Shown here piece after piece: positions 1-8,387 of a stretch of 64,000 nt of DNA (its first letter is position 1; each line of letters starts with the position of its first letter). Origin of the DNA: CAYVIB01 sp964451365 (lineage in GTDB: Bacteria; Pseudomonadota; Gammaproteobacteria; Pseudomonadales; Cellvibrionaceae); the NCBI GenBank assembly GCA_964451365.1, contig CAYVIB010000031.1, positions 4,861 through 68,860 on the forward strand, in the 5' to 3' direction. The position numbers were made by a program, and so were the translations under genes. The notes beneath the pieces were generated by a model. The model did not search any database. It saw only the letters and a program-made list of their open reading frames with translations, and was not told the DNA's origin.

Positions 1-542
1 TTGTGGGTTAATTTTTCCTCCAACAGTACTGCCGCGTATGAACGCATTTCCAGGTCCAGCGCCTCGGCTGTCATGGGGTAGGTCCGCCCCTCGATATCGA
101 GATAAGGCGGCATTGGACCGGGTAAGGTATTGCCAACATTGATCGGCCAATCCGCCCAGGTTTCCTCCACTTGCTCAAGATGCACTATCCAGGCGGTGGC
201 ATTTTCGGGCAGGGTGTCCGACCCCAGCAGAATGCGTTTTATAAAGGAGGGTTTCTCGAATCTGGCGAGGCCTTCGGTAAAGCAGCCAAGTTCTTCCCAT
301 GTCGGAGTAGTGGTGCCCAGGGCATCGACGACAACGCCAATGTTTTCAGCACAGATTACTTCTTCATTTTCACCATTGTTGTTGCTGCCGTTATTACCTC
401 CATTATCGTTGTTTCCATTATGGTTGCCATTGTTATCCGGCCCGGATGAGCCGCCACCGCCGCCCCCACAGGCTACCAGTGACATAGATAAAATAAACGC
501 AGGGATAATATCGTATAGGCCTTTAAAAATGCTGTACTTCAT
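1..542 (-). CDS. Lipoprotein of unknown function, 3' end beyond the window
   Basis: A reading frame opens at the ATG at 542 and stays open leftwards to the window edge, giving about 180 codons without a stop. The N-terminus has a hydrophobic signal segment ending in LVAC, with Cys25 as the likely lipidation site. A run of six glycines and an Asn/Gly-rich linker follow to about residue 65, a usual layout for surface lipoproteins in this group. The visible mature part contains no motif I recognise. The gene stands alone upstream of a long intergenic stretch. Function is unknown; the lipoprotein assignment is from the sequence alone. Confidence 0.75.
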   Translation of the reverse strand, partial: MKYSIFKGLYDIIPAFILSMSLVACGGGGGGSSGPDNNGNHNGNNDNGGNNGSNNNGENEEVICAENIGVVVDALGTTTPTWEELGCFTEGLARFEKPSFIKRILLGSDTLPENATAWIVHLEQVEETWADWPINVGNTLPGPMPPYLDIEGRTYPMTAEALDLEMRSYAAVLLEEKLTH

Positions 543-1151
543 AAAAGATACCTTCCTGTAAACCGACGATCAGATTTGGCATCCAGGTTCATCTGTCACC
601 GAATAAAATCTAAGGAAATTCGCGAAACGAAATTGATCTCGCGCTGATTCAAATCGTGCGCTTAAGAACTGTTTCGAATCACTACATTAATCCGATTCTC
701 CACCGGATCTATACAATCGCCAGACGGAAGTACATTGCTCCGCTTAATTTTAAATCTAGTGCAAGGTGTTATCACACGCAAGAACAGGTGTTGGCGCGGA
801 AAAATATTGGCGGGTAAAAAGAAGAATTCAGAAAATTATAAATCCAGCGTCAATATTTGGACGTTATCGGTAAGTTTATTTGTTTGAAAAAACGGGTCAG
901 GAATCATATTCGTCTTAACGCCACTTCCTTATGCCTGTTTGATTGCGCCGCAGTGGTAACCTGGCATCCATAACAGGCCGACGTTATCGCAACATACCGG
1001 CAATCCACAAAATGCACCGACTGTAGGGACGGGGCTCGTCCCCGAGCGCGTTCAAAAACAGTAGGCAGAATAAAAAGAGTTTCCACTCACTCTTAGGAAA
1101 GGGGCGTTCGGAACAGACCACGGTTACTGAAAGCCAAGGTGATGTGTGCAA

Positions 1152-1197
1152 AACTAACCCCACCCCAGCCCTCCCTTTGAGCAAGGGGAGAGGGTAG
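1152..1197. repeat. CCCTCCC/GGGGAG palindromic repeat, copy 1
   Basis: The segment has a C-rich arm (ccctcccttt) and a G-rich arm (aaggggagaggg). The same pattern recurs at 5150-5222, 10724-10756, 23613-23681, 24570-24606 and 30183-30375, always between genes. It is a dispersed REP-like repeat. Confidence 0.6.
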
Positions 1198-1269
1198 TTC
1201 GGCAGCAACTTTTGAGCAATTCTATAGTTATTATTCTGGGTTTCTCATAGTGGCCATGGCAGGTCGGTT

Positions 1270-1365
1270 CGGCGGGGGCTCTTTAGAAATCTTCGGCAAC
1301 ATGGACGTTGCACGTAGAGCCCCCAGGGACGGGTTCACGGCGTATTTCTTGAGAGCCCTCGCCGG
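1270..1365. repeat. Palindromic interspersed element (about 95 bp)
   Basis: The arms gggctctttagaaat (1276-1290) and atttcttgagagccc (1344-1358) pair with two mismatches around a 53-bp centre. On the reverse strand the centre reads gccgtgaacccgtccctggg...tccatgttgccg. The element at 23357-23548 has matching arms and centre, so this is a repeated family. Confidence 0.6.
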
Positions 1366-1401
1366 ATCGACCGGATTCGCTGGCACCGTTACACCAAAGA
1401 A

Positions 1402-2220
1402 CTACCGCGCCGCATCCCAAACCCTTCCAGAAGCAGTCCCATCCTTCGGCGGATTAAACACCTCAACCGCCATCACCTGATAAGTCGGATCATCTTTCGC
1501 ATCCGTATTATTCATATCCGGAAGAATCCACCCGGTATCGGCCCACGCCTTAACATGATCGGCAAAAATAATTTTATGATTCTGCCCAAGCGGCCGTTGC
1601 TGAGTCGGTTTGCTCCAGTACTGGTAAAAAGTGGACGTACCGTTTATCGACGGCTTCTGCTCCCGTATTGAACGATAAGTGGAATACTCAACCCCATCGC
1701 TGACAAAAGTTTTTCCGTAGGTGGCATTTTGACTGGGATCGTAAGTCCACCGTTGTAGAATGTAATATTCCACCAGGTGTGCCGGGTCCGAGGCCGACAT
1801 GTCCTCATCATATCCCCAGCCGTACAAAGTGATATAACTTGCACCACTGTCTTCATTGAAGCGATAACCGATGACCCTGTCCTTATCGCCAAAATGCCAA
1901 CCCGGGCCGCCGACATAATTGTAGCCACCGCCTTCCCAGCTAACGCTGAAGGAACCGTCGGGAGTCAGGGTTAATGATGTCGAGCCACCGTCCTTCCAGT
2001 GCGTGAAGAAAAAATCGCCAACATGACCAATTGCATGATTTTGAATGATTTTCGTGGAACTGGAAAATTCTCTGGTGTAAGCCTGATATTTATCTATAGT
2101 ACTAACTGCCGTTCCCTTGACATCATCTTTTGATTCCGGGGCTTTTTGCCCGGCTGTACAGCCTGCAAGGCCGCATACGGCCAACAGGACCGCTGCATTT
2201 GTGCGGAAATAGTGTTTCAA
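1402..2220 (-). CDS. GH11 endo-1,4-beta-xylanase, lipoprotein
   Basis: The predicted enzyme cleaves internal beta-1,4 bonds of xylan. The 272-residue protein starts with a lipoprotein signal (LAGC, Cys21), so it is probably anchored in the outer membrane rather than released. The GH11 jelly-roll signatures are in order: a GGSTSLTLTPDGSFSVSW-type strand near 78-95, EYYILQRW with the presumed nucleophile Glu151, PSINGTSTFYQYWS near 190-203, and YQVMAVE with the presumed acid/base Glu253. The length fits one GH11 domain plus a short linker, without a binding module. It is a single gene with a 225-bp upstream region. Family and catalytic residues are assigned from motif recall. Confidence 0.88.
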   Translation of the reverse strand: MKHYFRTNAAVLLAVCGLAGCTAGQKAPESKDDVKGTAVSTIDKYQAYTREFSSSTKIIQNHAIGHVGDFFFTHWKDGGSTSLTLTPDGSFSVSWEGGGYNYVGGPGWHFGDKDRVIGYRFNEDSGASYITLYGWGYDEDMSASDPAHLVEYYILQRWTYDPSQNATYGKTFVSDGVEYSTYRSIREQKPSINGTSTFYQYWSKPTQQRPLGQNHKIIFADHVKAWADTGWILPDMNNTDAKDDPTYQVMAVEVFNPPKDGTASGRVWDAAR

Positions 2221-2445
2221 ACTGCTAATCCTCTTTCTCTGCCCTACAGGCGTCCTCGATATGTTTGAGCATGAGGGTAAACCAATAACGGGTGTGGTTA
2301 GTTGCTTATTAATTAAAGCAGTTAATTACACCAAATCAAACGTGAATTCGGGGTAACCTCATCGACCCTTTATTCATATGCCCGCCTTTTCGGATTACCT
2401 TAGAATTTTGGGTTCCTGTTTGAGCTGCTTTTACTGATTTTTACC

Positions 2446-3513
2446 TTAAAGGTTTGGCAGATTAAAGAGAACGTCTATGAGTCGGTGGTTTGTATAGAAG
2501 CTTTCTCGTCCGAGCCTGTGCTTTTGCAGGATTCCATCATCTGCAAGTGCATCCAGATATCGTGTGGCGGTTGCACGGGATACGCCCAGATCCGACTCCA
2601 GAAAAGCAACTTTTGTGTATGGGTGGCGGAATAAATTGTTTATTAGATCCTGGCTGTAAAATTTATGTTTACCACGTATTTCCTGCTTTAGCTCGATGAG
2701 TAATTTTTGGATCTTCTGAACCAGATCGATGGTATGTAGCGCTGTAGCGCTAACCCCTTTAAGCATGTATAAGAGCCAAGGCTCCCAATGGTTGTTATCT
2801 CGAGCGTTTTGAAGCTCAGAATAGTATTCGCTCTTGGTTTGGTTGATATGCCGGCTCAAATATAAAATTGGCGTGTCTAGAAGACCCGCAAGCACCAGAT
2901 AAAGAATATTGATAATTCGGCCGGTGCGACCATTACCATCGTAAAAGGGGTGAATGGTTTCAAACTGATGATGGATGAGCGACATGCAAATCAGGGCGTC
3001 AAGTTTTTGTCTGGAATTAATAAACGACTCAAGGTCCGACATATATTGCGGTACTAACTCAGGAGAAGGCGGCTCGAATACGACTTCACCTGTTCTATCA
3101 TTTTTTAGTACTGTTCCGGGTGTTTTTCTAAACCCAGCCCTGTTTCCTTCGAGAGTTTGCTGCACTTCCAGTATGGTGTTTAAGGTAAGTGCGCCTTGCT
3201 TTTTTACTTTATCGAAGCCTGATCGTAGCGCCACGGCGTAGTAAGCGACTTCCTTCGCTACCGGGTCTGATATGCTGCTTTGGAGCTCTTGTTTGTACAA
3301 GGCGTCTTGCGTAGTGATGATGTTTTCGATTTCGGAGCTACTCTGAGCCTCCTGAAGAGAAAGGGTTGATATTAGAATGCCTTCATTGGGGATTGTTTTT
3401 GCCACGCCTTTGAGTTCGGCCAAGTGCCTATGGGCTTCCACGAGCGCACGCAGTACGGCGGGTGTTTCGAGCTCTTGATGCGGGGGCAATTTGTTCAGCT
3501 TGGTGTTGGTCAT
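2446..3513 (-). CDS. Fic-domain protein with N-terminal inhibitory motif and C-terminal winged HTH
   Basis: Fic enzymes usually transfer AMP from ATP to a protein hydroxyl. The 355-residue frame from the ATG at 3513 has an inhibitory-helix motif SxxxEN (residues 59-64), the catalytic motif HPFYDGNGRTGR (188-199, His188) and a C-terminal helix-turn-helix (about 300-335) in which SRATATRYLDAL looks like the recognition helix. This matches the DNA-binding self-inhibited Fic family. An upstream TTG (3600) would extend the frame, but it lies in the palindromic array and gives a hydrophobic tail not typical of the family. No toxin or antitoxin partner is adjacent. The array upstream (3553-3634) suggests autoregulation through the HTH domain. 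Confidence 0.88.
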   Translation of the reverse strand: MTNTKLNKLPPHQELETPAVLRALVEAHRHLAELKGVAKTIPNEGILISTLSLQEAQSSSEIENIITTQDALYKQELQSSISDPVAKEVAYYAVALRSGFDKVKKQGALTLNTILEVQQTLEGNRAGFRKTPGTVLKNDRTGEVVFEPPSPELVPQYMSDLESFINSRQKLDALICMSLIHHQFETIHPFYDGNGRTGRIINILYLVLAGLLDTPILYLSRHINQTKSEYYSELQNARDNNHWEPWLLYMLKGVSATALHTIDLVQKIQKLLIELKQEIRGKHKFYSQDLINNLFRHPYTKVAFLESDLGVSRATATRYLDALADDGILQKHRLGRESFYTNHRLIDVLFNLPNL

Positions 3514-3552
3514 GTAGCAAAATACCCAATTTCCGGGAAGGTTCGGTTCTTT

Positions 3553-3634
3553 CTTCTCAATAATAGAGAAATTTGAGAAGATTAAAAGCCACCTTCTCAA
3601 ATTTGGCGATTTTTGAGAAGCTTAGGTTGAGAAG
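3553..3634. promoter_or_regulatory. Array of CTTCTCAA/TTGAGAAG half-sites upstream of the Fic gene
   Basis: Two identical palindromes CTTCTCAA-N12-TTGAGAAG occupy 3553-3580 and 3593-3620, exactly 40 bp apart, so half-sites alternate in orientation every 20 bp. A fifth half-site is at 3627-3634, inside the 3' end of the LysR gene. The array lies 40-121 bp before the Fic ATG. The arrangement suits cooperative binding of a dimeric repressor on one DNA face, plausibly the HTH domain of the Fic protein itself. Confidence 0.65.
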
Positions 3635-4542
3635 TTAGGTTGGGGATTAGCCCCGTGGCGAGCCACTCCCGCAAACCGCTCGTCCCCCCGAAAACTCCCC
3701 ACCAGATGCTCCATCAACAACTTGATTCGCCCGGTATGCCGCAAATCCGGATGGGTCAGTAACCAAAATCCGCCCATTAGGCCCGGCGCAAAATTGGCAA
3801 TCCGTTTTAGCGGCGGGGCATTGTGATCATCCGGCAACACCGCCAGCCCCAATCCGGCGGCTGCGAGCGCGGCGATGGACATCAAATCGCTGCCGCGCAT
3901 AACCATCCTTTCCACCGGTATGTGATCCTCAATCCAGCGGAAAGCCGGCAGGTACCATAATGCGCTTTCGGCGCCGATGATGGGCCAGCGGGCAAGGTCG
4001 CTGACGTCGCCCAGGCCTTGCGCCTTTTCCGCCAGTTCGCCAGCGGCGTAAATTCCCCAGCCGATTTCAAAGATGCAGCGGCCCACCAGGTAATCCGGCG
4101 GCTGGCGCGTGGCGCGCAGGGCGATATCGGCTTCGCGGCGGGCCAGGTTCAGGTCCTGGTTGGTTACGATCAACTCGACGCAAATATTCGGGTAGTCGCG
4201 ATGGAATTGCGCCAGGTAGCCGGGCAGGTAATTGTAGGCCAGGTTGTCCGGCGCAGTGAGCCTAATGTTTCCGCGTGGCGCGGCGTCGGCATCCGCCAGG
4301 GCGCGTTCGGCGGCGGTGGCTTCCGCTTCGATGCGCTCCGCATGCGGCAGTAAGCGCTCACCTTCAAGGGTGAGTTGGTAGCCGTCCGGCAGGCGTTCGA
4401 ACAGCCGGGTGCCAAGGGCTTCCTCCAACTGGTTGAGGCGGCGGAACATGGTGGAGTGGTTGACGTGGCGCGCGCGGGCGGCACCGGCCAGGGTGCGGTG
4501 GCGGGCGATGCTGAGGAAATCCTGCAGGCTGTTCCAGTCCAT
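3622..4542 (-). CDS. LysR-family transcriptional regulator
   Basis: The 306-residue protein begins MDWNSLQDFLSIARHRTLAG and has the N-terminal winged HTH of LysR proteins (about 3-60, including HVNHSTMFRRLNQLEEALG). A periplasmic-binding-like effector domain follows (about 88-295). Length is normal. The start at 4542 places the HTH at the N-terminus as usual; a GTG at 4587 would add 15 atypical residues. It is divergent from the DoxX gene at 4697 with a 154-bp shared region, the classic layout for a LysR regulator controlling its neighbour. The effector is unknown. Confidence 0.88.
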   Translation of the reverse strand: MDWNSLQDFLSIARHRTLAGAARARHVNHSTMFRRLNQLEEALGTRLFERLPDGYQLTLEGERLLPHAERIEAEATAAERALADADAAPRGNIRLTAPDNLAYNYLPGYLAQFHRDYPNICVELIVTNQDLNLARREADIALRATRQPPDYLVGRCIFEIGWGIYAAGELAEKAQGLGDVSDLARWPIIGAESALWYLPAFRWIEDHIPVERMVMRGSDLMSIAALAAAGLGLAVLPDDHNAPPLKRIANFAPGLMGGFWLLTHPDLRHTGRIKLLMEHLVGSFRGDERFAGVARHGANPQPNFST

Positions 4543-4696
4543 AAGTCGCTCTTGTTGTGGAAGGCGGTTGTAAAGATGGATTTGCACATTTGCAAATATG
4601 ATATGCGGATATTGCTGATTTTATTTGATCTGTGCAATGGCTATTGTAGGCGCAACATCAACGCAAACAGCTATACAAACAATCTGGAGGTTCACG

Positions 4697-5131
4697 ATGA
4701 ATACCAATCGACTTAACGCCTACGGAACCGCGCTGCTACGCGTGTCCTTGGGGATTATCCTGCTCGCCCACAGTGTTTATTTAAAGCTGGTGATTTTCAC
4801 CCTGCCCGGGACCGCGCAGTTTTTCGGCTCGCTGGGACTGCCGCCTGCATTGGCCTATGTGGTTTTTGCCGTGGAGGCGGTTGCCGGTGTTGCTCTGATT
4901 CTGGGTGTTCAAACGCGCTGGGCAGCACTGGCGACGGTGCCGGTTTTAATCGGTGCGGCCTGGGCTCACCTGGGGGCGGGATGGTTGTTTACCAATGAGG
5001 GTGGCGGTTGGGAGTATCCGGTTTTCCTGGCGGTGGCGGCCCTGGTGCAGGCGATGCTGGGGGATGGGGCATTGGCTTTGTCGAAGTCTTCTGTGCCGGC
5101 GGTTTGGGGGAGGCGTTTGGCGGTGGCTTGA
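4697..5131 (+). CDS. DoxX-family membrane protein
   Basis: The 144-residue protein has about four hydrophobic segments (near 10-30, 48-68, 75-92 and 108-125) and the small-membrane-protein pattern of the DoxX/DoxD family. A clear ribosome binding site (ctggagg, 4684-4690) precedes the ATG at 4697. The family is linked to quinone and thiol redox reactions or sulfur metabolism in some bacteria, but the exact role here is open. The divergent LysR gene is the probable regulator. Confidence 0.82.
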   Translation: MNTNRLNAYGTALLRVSLGIILLAHSVYLKLVIFTLPGTAQFFGSLGLPPALAYVVFAVEAVAGVALILGVQTRWAALATVPVLIGAAWAHLGAGWLFTNEGGGWEYPVFLAVAALVQAMLGDGALALSKSSVPAVWGRRLAVA

Positions 5132-5149
5132 TGGTGGGTGGTTTAAACC

Positions 5150-5222
5150 CCCTCCCGGCCTCCCCTAAAAAGGGGGAGGAGTGAAAGCTCCCTCCCCTTT
5201 TTAGGGGAGGGTTGGGGTGGGG
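5150..5222. repeat. CCCTCCC/GGGGAG palindromic repeat, copy 2
   Basis: The segment is two back-to-back hairpins rich in cctcccc and aggggagg between the convergent ends of the DoxX gene and the small acidic-protein gene. It belongs to the dispersed family listed at 1152 and may also end transcription from both sides. Confidence 0.65.
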
Positions 5223-5224
5223 TT

Positions 5225-5491
5225 CTACTCCCGAATAAATTTAAAAAACCGGCTCTCGCCACCAGGATCGTCCTGGTACAAAAAAGTCAGGTCATTGTTG
5301 TCAAAAGTTTCAAAAAATTCTTCCCAACCCACATCCTCCAGGTCCTCTTCGTCATCGGTGAATTTCACCCGCAGAATGCCGTTGCCTTCCTCAGTGTGGT
5401 GGGTTGCCCGGACGATGGCGGGTTTGCCCTCGCGCTCTTCCACCCATTCCCGAATAGTTTCGTGATCCTGTGTTCTTTTCGCTGAAGCCAT
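5225..5491 (-). CDS. Small acidic conserved protein
   Basis: The 88-residue soluble protein begins MASAKRTQDHETIREWVEER and has an acidic middle (DDEEDLEDVGWEEFFETFD), ending in LTFLYQDDPGGESRFFKFI. I recall similar short proteins being annotated, without biochemical basis, as fragments of 1,4-alpha-glucan branching enzyme. This protein has no such domain and is best called conserved and uncharacterised. It is a single-gene unit between repeat copy 2 and the P450 gene. Confidence 0.72.
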   Translation of the reverse strand: MASAKRTQDHETIREWVEEREGKPAIVRATHHTEEGNGILRVKFTDDEEDLEDVGWEEFFETFDNNDLTFLYQDDPGGESRFFKFIRE

Positions 5492-5605
5492 AACTATTAC
5501 CTCGTAAACAATTGCTGACTTGTCAGGGCCTGTTAACAGGCCCTGATTTCTGACCTTGATATGTACGGGAAAATGGCAAGATCCGGGCCAAGGAAACAGC
5601 CGGTT

Positions 5606-6865
5606 TTAGCTCACGTGAACGTTGCGAAGAACAACCGGTTTTTTTGGCAGGGCGGGCATGCGCGACAAGTCAATTTCCAGGTTTTGGTCCATAACGTCGT
5701 AGCGCATGCTTTTTGTTAGCAGGTCAACGATACGTTTCATTAATTCGATGGTAATCCACTCCCCGGCGCAGCGGTGATTGAAGTAAAAGTCGCCACCGCC
5801 CTGCGCTATAAAATTAAAGGCGTTTTCCTGCCATTGATAAAACCGCTCCGGCTGGAATGCGTCGGGATTGCGCCAGGTTCGCGGGTCGTGGTTGGTGCCG
5901 TACAAATCGAGCATCACCCGTGTGCCGCGATCAAAGTCGAAGTTGCGCCAGTGAAAGGGCTCCTTTACCAGGCCGGCGACAAAAGGAAAAAAAGGGTAAA
6001 ACCGACGCACTTCCTGCACAAAACTTTCGTTTTCATTGTCGCCACCCGCGGCTATCAGTGTTCGATATTCCGGGTAGCGATGAAGTGCGATAACGGCGAA
6101 CAGAATATAGTTGGCCACCGCCACAGTGGGCCGCAGTATGTTGAGCAATTCCACAACGGCAACGTCGGTACGCAACAGGGATTTGGCGGCGCGGTGCCAG
6201 GCAATTTTGTACAGTGCGCCGTCATGCGGAACGTCCAGTTCATCCGCGCGCACGCGCAGTATTACATTGCGCGCCCAGGCTTCGGTGCGTTTGCGCAACC
6301 ACATGCCGCGCCAGTTTCGCGGGCCCACCGCGCCGGCCCCGTCTATCATCGCGGCAATTTCGCGTGTGCGCTCGATCAGGTCCGATTCGCGAAGATGAAT
6401 TCCCATCCAGTTGCATACGGCCAGGAAAATTACTTTTTGTATTTCACCGTGCAAGACAACGTATTCTTTTTTCTCCCAGTCTCGTGCCGCTTCAAGCCAG
6501 CGTTTTTCCACCATGTCCGCTAGTTGCTGGATTTTTGCCGGTGTCATCATCGACATGAACATTTTTTTTCTATGCGCATGTTTTTCCCCGTCGAGTGTGG
6601 CAACGCTGCCTTCATCCTGCAGCAGCCACAACACGGATTTCGGTATCGCGCCTACGCGGGTAAAGCGATCTTTTTCATAAAACACACGCGCGGCTTCCTC
6701 GCCCATAATGCAAACCGTTTCCTTCATCATCAGGCGAGTGGTGAAAATATCGGTCTTGTACCGGCGGCAACGTGTGGTAATAAAAGTATTTCCTTCCCGC
6801 AGGAGGGAAAGCGTGCTGTCGGGGTGTTTATCTCTCGGCACGGGTTTCGGTGGATCGGCATTCAT
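5606..6865 (-). CDS. Cytochrome P450 of the CYP152 (fatty-acid peroxygenase) type
   Basis: The family uses hydrogen peroxide rather than a redox partner to hydroxylate or decarboxylate fatty acids. The 419-residue soluble protein has the heme-thiolate region GGGDFYFNHRCAGEW with Cys366, the ExxR motif at 285-288, and LRPTVAVANY (244-253) where ordinary P450s have the acid-threonine pair. Arg245-Pro246 here is the CYP152 signature thought to bind the substrate carboxylate. The RBS GGCAGGAG precedes the ATG at 6865. No ferredoxin or reductase gene is nearby, as expected for a peroxide-driven enzyme. Substrate regiochemistry is not readable from sequence. Confidence 0.87.
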   Translation of the reverse strand: MNADPPKPVPRDKHPDSTLSLLREGNTFITTRCRRYKTDIFTTRLMMKETVCIMGEEAARVFYEKDRFTRVGAIPKSVLWLLQDEGSVATLDGEKHAHRKKMFMSMMTPAKIQQLADMVEKRWLEAARDWEKKEYVVLHGEIQKVIFLAVCNWMGIHLRESDLIERTREIAAMIDGAGAVGPRNWRGMWLRKRTEAWARNVILRVRADELDVPHDGALYKIAWHRAAKSLLRTDVAVVELLNILRPTVAVANYILFAVIALHRYPEYRTLIAAGGDNENESFVQEVRRFYPFFPFVAGLVKEPFHWRNFDFDRGTRVMLDLYGTNHDPRTWRNPDAFQPERFYQWQENAFNFIAQGGGDFYFNHRCAGEWITIELMKRIVDLLTKSMRYDVMDQNLEIDLSRMPALPKKPVVLRNVHVS

Positions 6866-7141
6866 TGCGTTCTCCTGCCCCGGTGGATTTGAACTTTAGC
6901 CAAAATGGGGCGACGCAAAACCCGGACCAGCCGGTGGCATGTGAGGATAATGTCGATTGCAAAATACACAACAAAATTGTACAGACGCCACGGATTAAAT
7001 TTTCACAGAATTTCCATTGTGTTGAGAAGCCCCTTATTACGCGTATGCCGCGCGGCTGAGGTATGTTTAAAAAGCAGGCGCTGTTTTTGCAATCACCTTT
7101 GCGACAGATGAAAAATCACCAATCAATTAAAGGGGCTAATT

Positions 7142-7489
7142 ATGAACACGTTATTCAAAGTGGCGTTTCTCCCTCTGCTGTTGGCGATGACGGCCCTCGC
7201 CGGGTGCGAAATTGAAAAAACCGAGGAAGGGGAAATGCCGCAGGTGGATGTGGATCCGGGAAAATTACCCAAATATGAAATCAACAAAAAGGAGGATGGC
7301 GAGATGCCGGACGTGGATGTCTCGGGTGGCAAGCTTCCGGAATATGATGTTGATGGTCCCGACGTGGATGTCGGCACAACAACCAGGGAAGTGGAAGTGC
7401 CCACTGTCGACGTCGATATGCCCGACGAAGAAAGCGAGGTGGCGGAAGAGGGTGAGGTACCGCGGGAAGACGAAACCGCAAACCGTTAA
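7142..7489 (+). CDS. Acidic lipoprotein with repeated PDVDV-type segments
   Basis: The 115-residue protein has a lipoprotein signal ending in LAGC (Cys22). The rest is an Asp/Glu/Val-rich low-complexity chain in which EGEMPQVDVD, DGEMPDVDVS, GPDVDVG and VEVPTVDVDMP are imperfect repeats. No catalytic domain is present. An aaagggg ribosome binding site lies before the ATG. The chain would be highly negative in the periplasm and might bind cations, which is inference only. It is a stand-alone gene. Confidence 0.75.
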   Translation: MNTLFKVAFLPLLLAMTALAGCEIEKTEEGEMPQVDVDPGKLPKYEINKKEDGEMPDVDVSGGKLPEYDVDGPDVDVGTTTREVEVPTVDVDMPDEESEVAEEGEVPREDETANR

Positions 7490-7496
7490 ATCGCCA

Positions 7497-7541
7497 CTTT
7501 TTAAGCAACAGTTTTTTAAGCACCAGTTTTTTAAGCTACAG
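7497..7541. repeat. 15-bp tandem repeat, three units
   Basis: Three consecutive 15-bp units follow the pattern tttttaagcnncag: ctttttaagcaacag, ttttttaagcaccag and ttttttaagctacag. They lie between the ends of the acidic lipoprotein gene and surE, with a degenerate fourth unit after them. Confidence 0.75.
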
Positions 7542-7568
7542 TTTTAACGCTCAAGCAACAGCGCGCCC

Positions 7569-8318
7569 TTAGCGCCATCCGAAAGACGTTGTTTTCGGAT
7601 GGCCTTCGATAACCCGATTGAACTCATCCAGATCAGTCAAATCCAGCCGCAGCGGCGTGATGGAAGCCATACCGTTTTGTACCGCCCAGCGGTCGGTGTC
7701 CTTTTCCGTTTCCTCCTTGGGCTCGACCAGGAACCAATAGTGCTTGTTTCCCCTGGGGTCGCGTCCGGCGGTGACGTGGCCTTGATAATGCCGCACCGAC
7801 TGCCGGGTCCAGTGAATGCCCTTGGGCGATTGGGGAAGGTTGACATTCAGCAGTGGAAAATCATTGTTGGTCAGCAGCTCGGCAAGAATTTCCTGCATCC
7901 ACGGTTTTAAATGTTCGAAATCCGGTTCGTCCTCTTCGAGTACCGCGCTCACGGCGATGCCGCGCAATTCCAGCAACGCGGCCTGTCGCGCGGCGGCGAG
8001 GGTGCCGGAGTGCCAGGAGGAGTTGCCGAGGTTGGGACCGTGGTTAACCCCGGAGAGCACCACGTTCACGCCGGACCATTGGGACGCACCCAATGCCACG
8101 CAATCCGCCGGTGTGCCGTTGACACGGTAAGCTTCGAAATCGCCTATCGGGGTTTTGCGGTAAGTCAGTGGATGGTGAGCGGTAATTGCGTGGCCCATGG
8201 AAGAGCGCTCCACATCGGGCGCCACGATTCGCACATCACCAAATTCGGCGGCCACTTCCGCCAGCGCGCGAATGCCCGGGCTGTAAATACCATCGTCGTT
8301 GCAGACCAAAATACGCAT
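7569..8318 (-). CDS. surE: 5'/3'-nucleotidase SurE
   Basis: SurE is a metal-dependent phosphatase acting on nucleoside 5' and 3' monophosphates. The 249-residue protein opens with MRILVCNDDGIYSPGI, containing the metal-binding Asp8-Asp9 pair. It also has APDVERSSMGHAIT and LSGVNHGPNLG, the other conserved metal and phosphate loops. Length is normal. In many gammaproteobacteria surE is followed by pcm, nlpD and rpoS; none of these is here, so this may be a second, unlinked copy. The lipid kinase gene ends 69 bp upstream on the same strand. Confidence 0.93.
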   Translation of the reverse strand: MRILVCNDDGIYSPGIRALAEVAAEFGDVRIVAPDVERSSMGHAITAHHPLTYRKTPIGDFEAYRVNGTPADCVALGASQWSGVNVVLSGVNHGPNLGNSSWHSGTLAAARQAALLELRGIAVSAVLEEDEPDFEHLKPWMQEILAELLTNNDFPLLNVNLPQSPKGIHWTRQSVRHYQGHVTAGRDPRGNKHYWFLVEPKEETEKDTDRWAVQNGMASITPLRLDLTDLDEFNRVIEGHPKTTSFGWR

Positions 8319-8387
8319 TTGCTGTCCCTCCCGTTGCTAATCATTACCTCTAACCGCTGCTAATCGACCAGCTTTAATCAACCACCA

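Larger units (their letters stand above)
543..1401. other. Gene-free stretch with palindromic repeats
   Basis: No reading frame here looks coding. The stretch holds an AT-rich part (about 600-900), likely promoter and UTR of the lipoprotein gene. It also holds a short hairpin around 1022-1047, a copy of the CCCTCCC/GGGGAG repeat family (1152-1197) and a palindromic element at 1270-1365. Confidence 0.6.

Noticed and set aside
904..1208. Two short minus-strand frames in the first intergenic region
   Set aside because: They run through palindromic repeat sequence and have unlikely composition.
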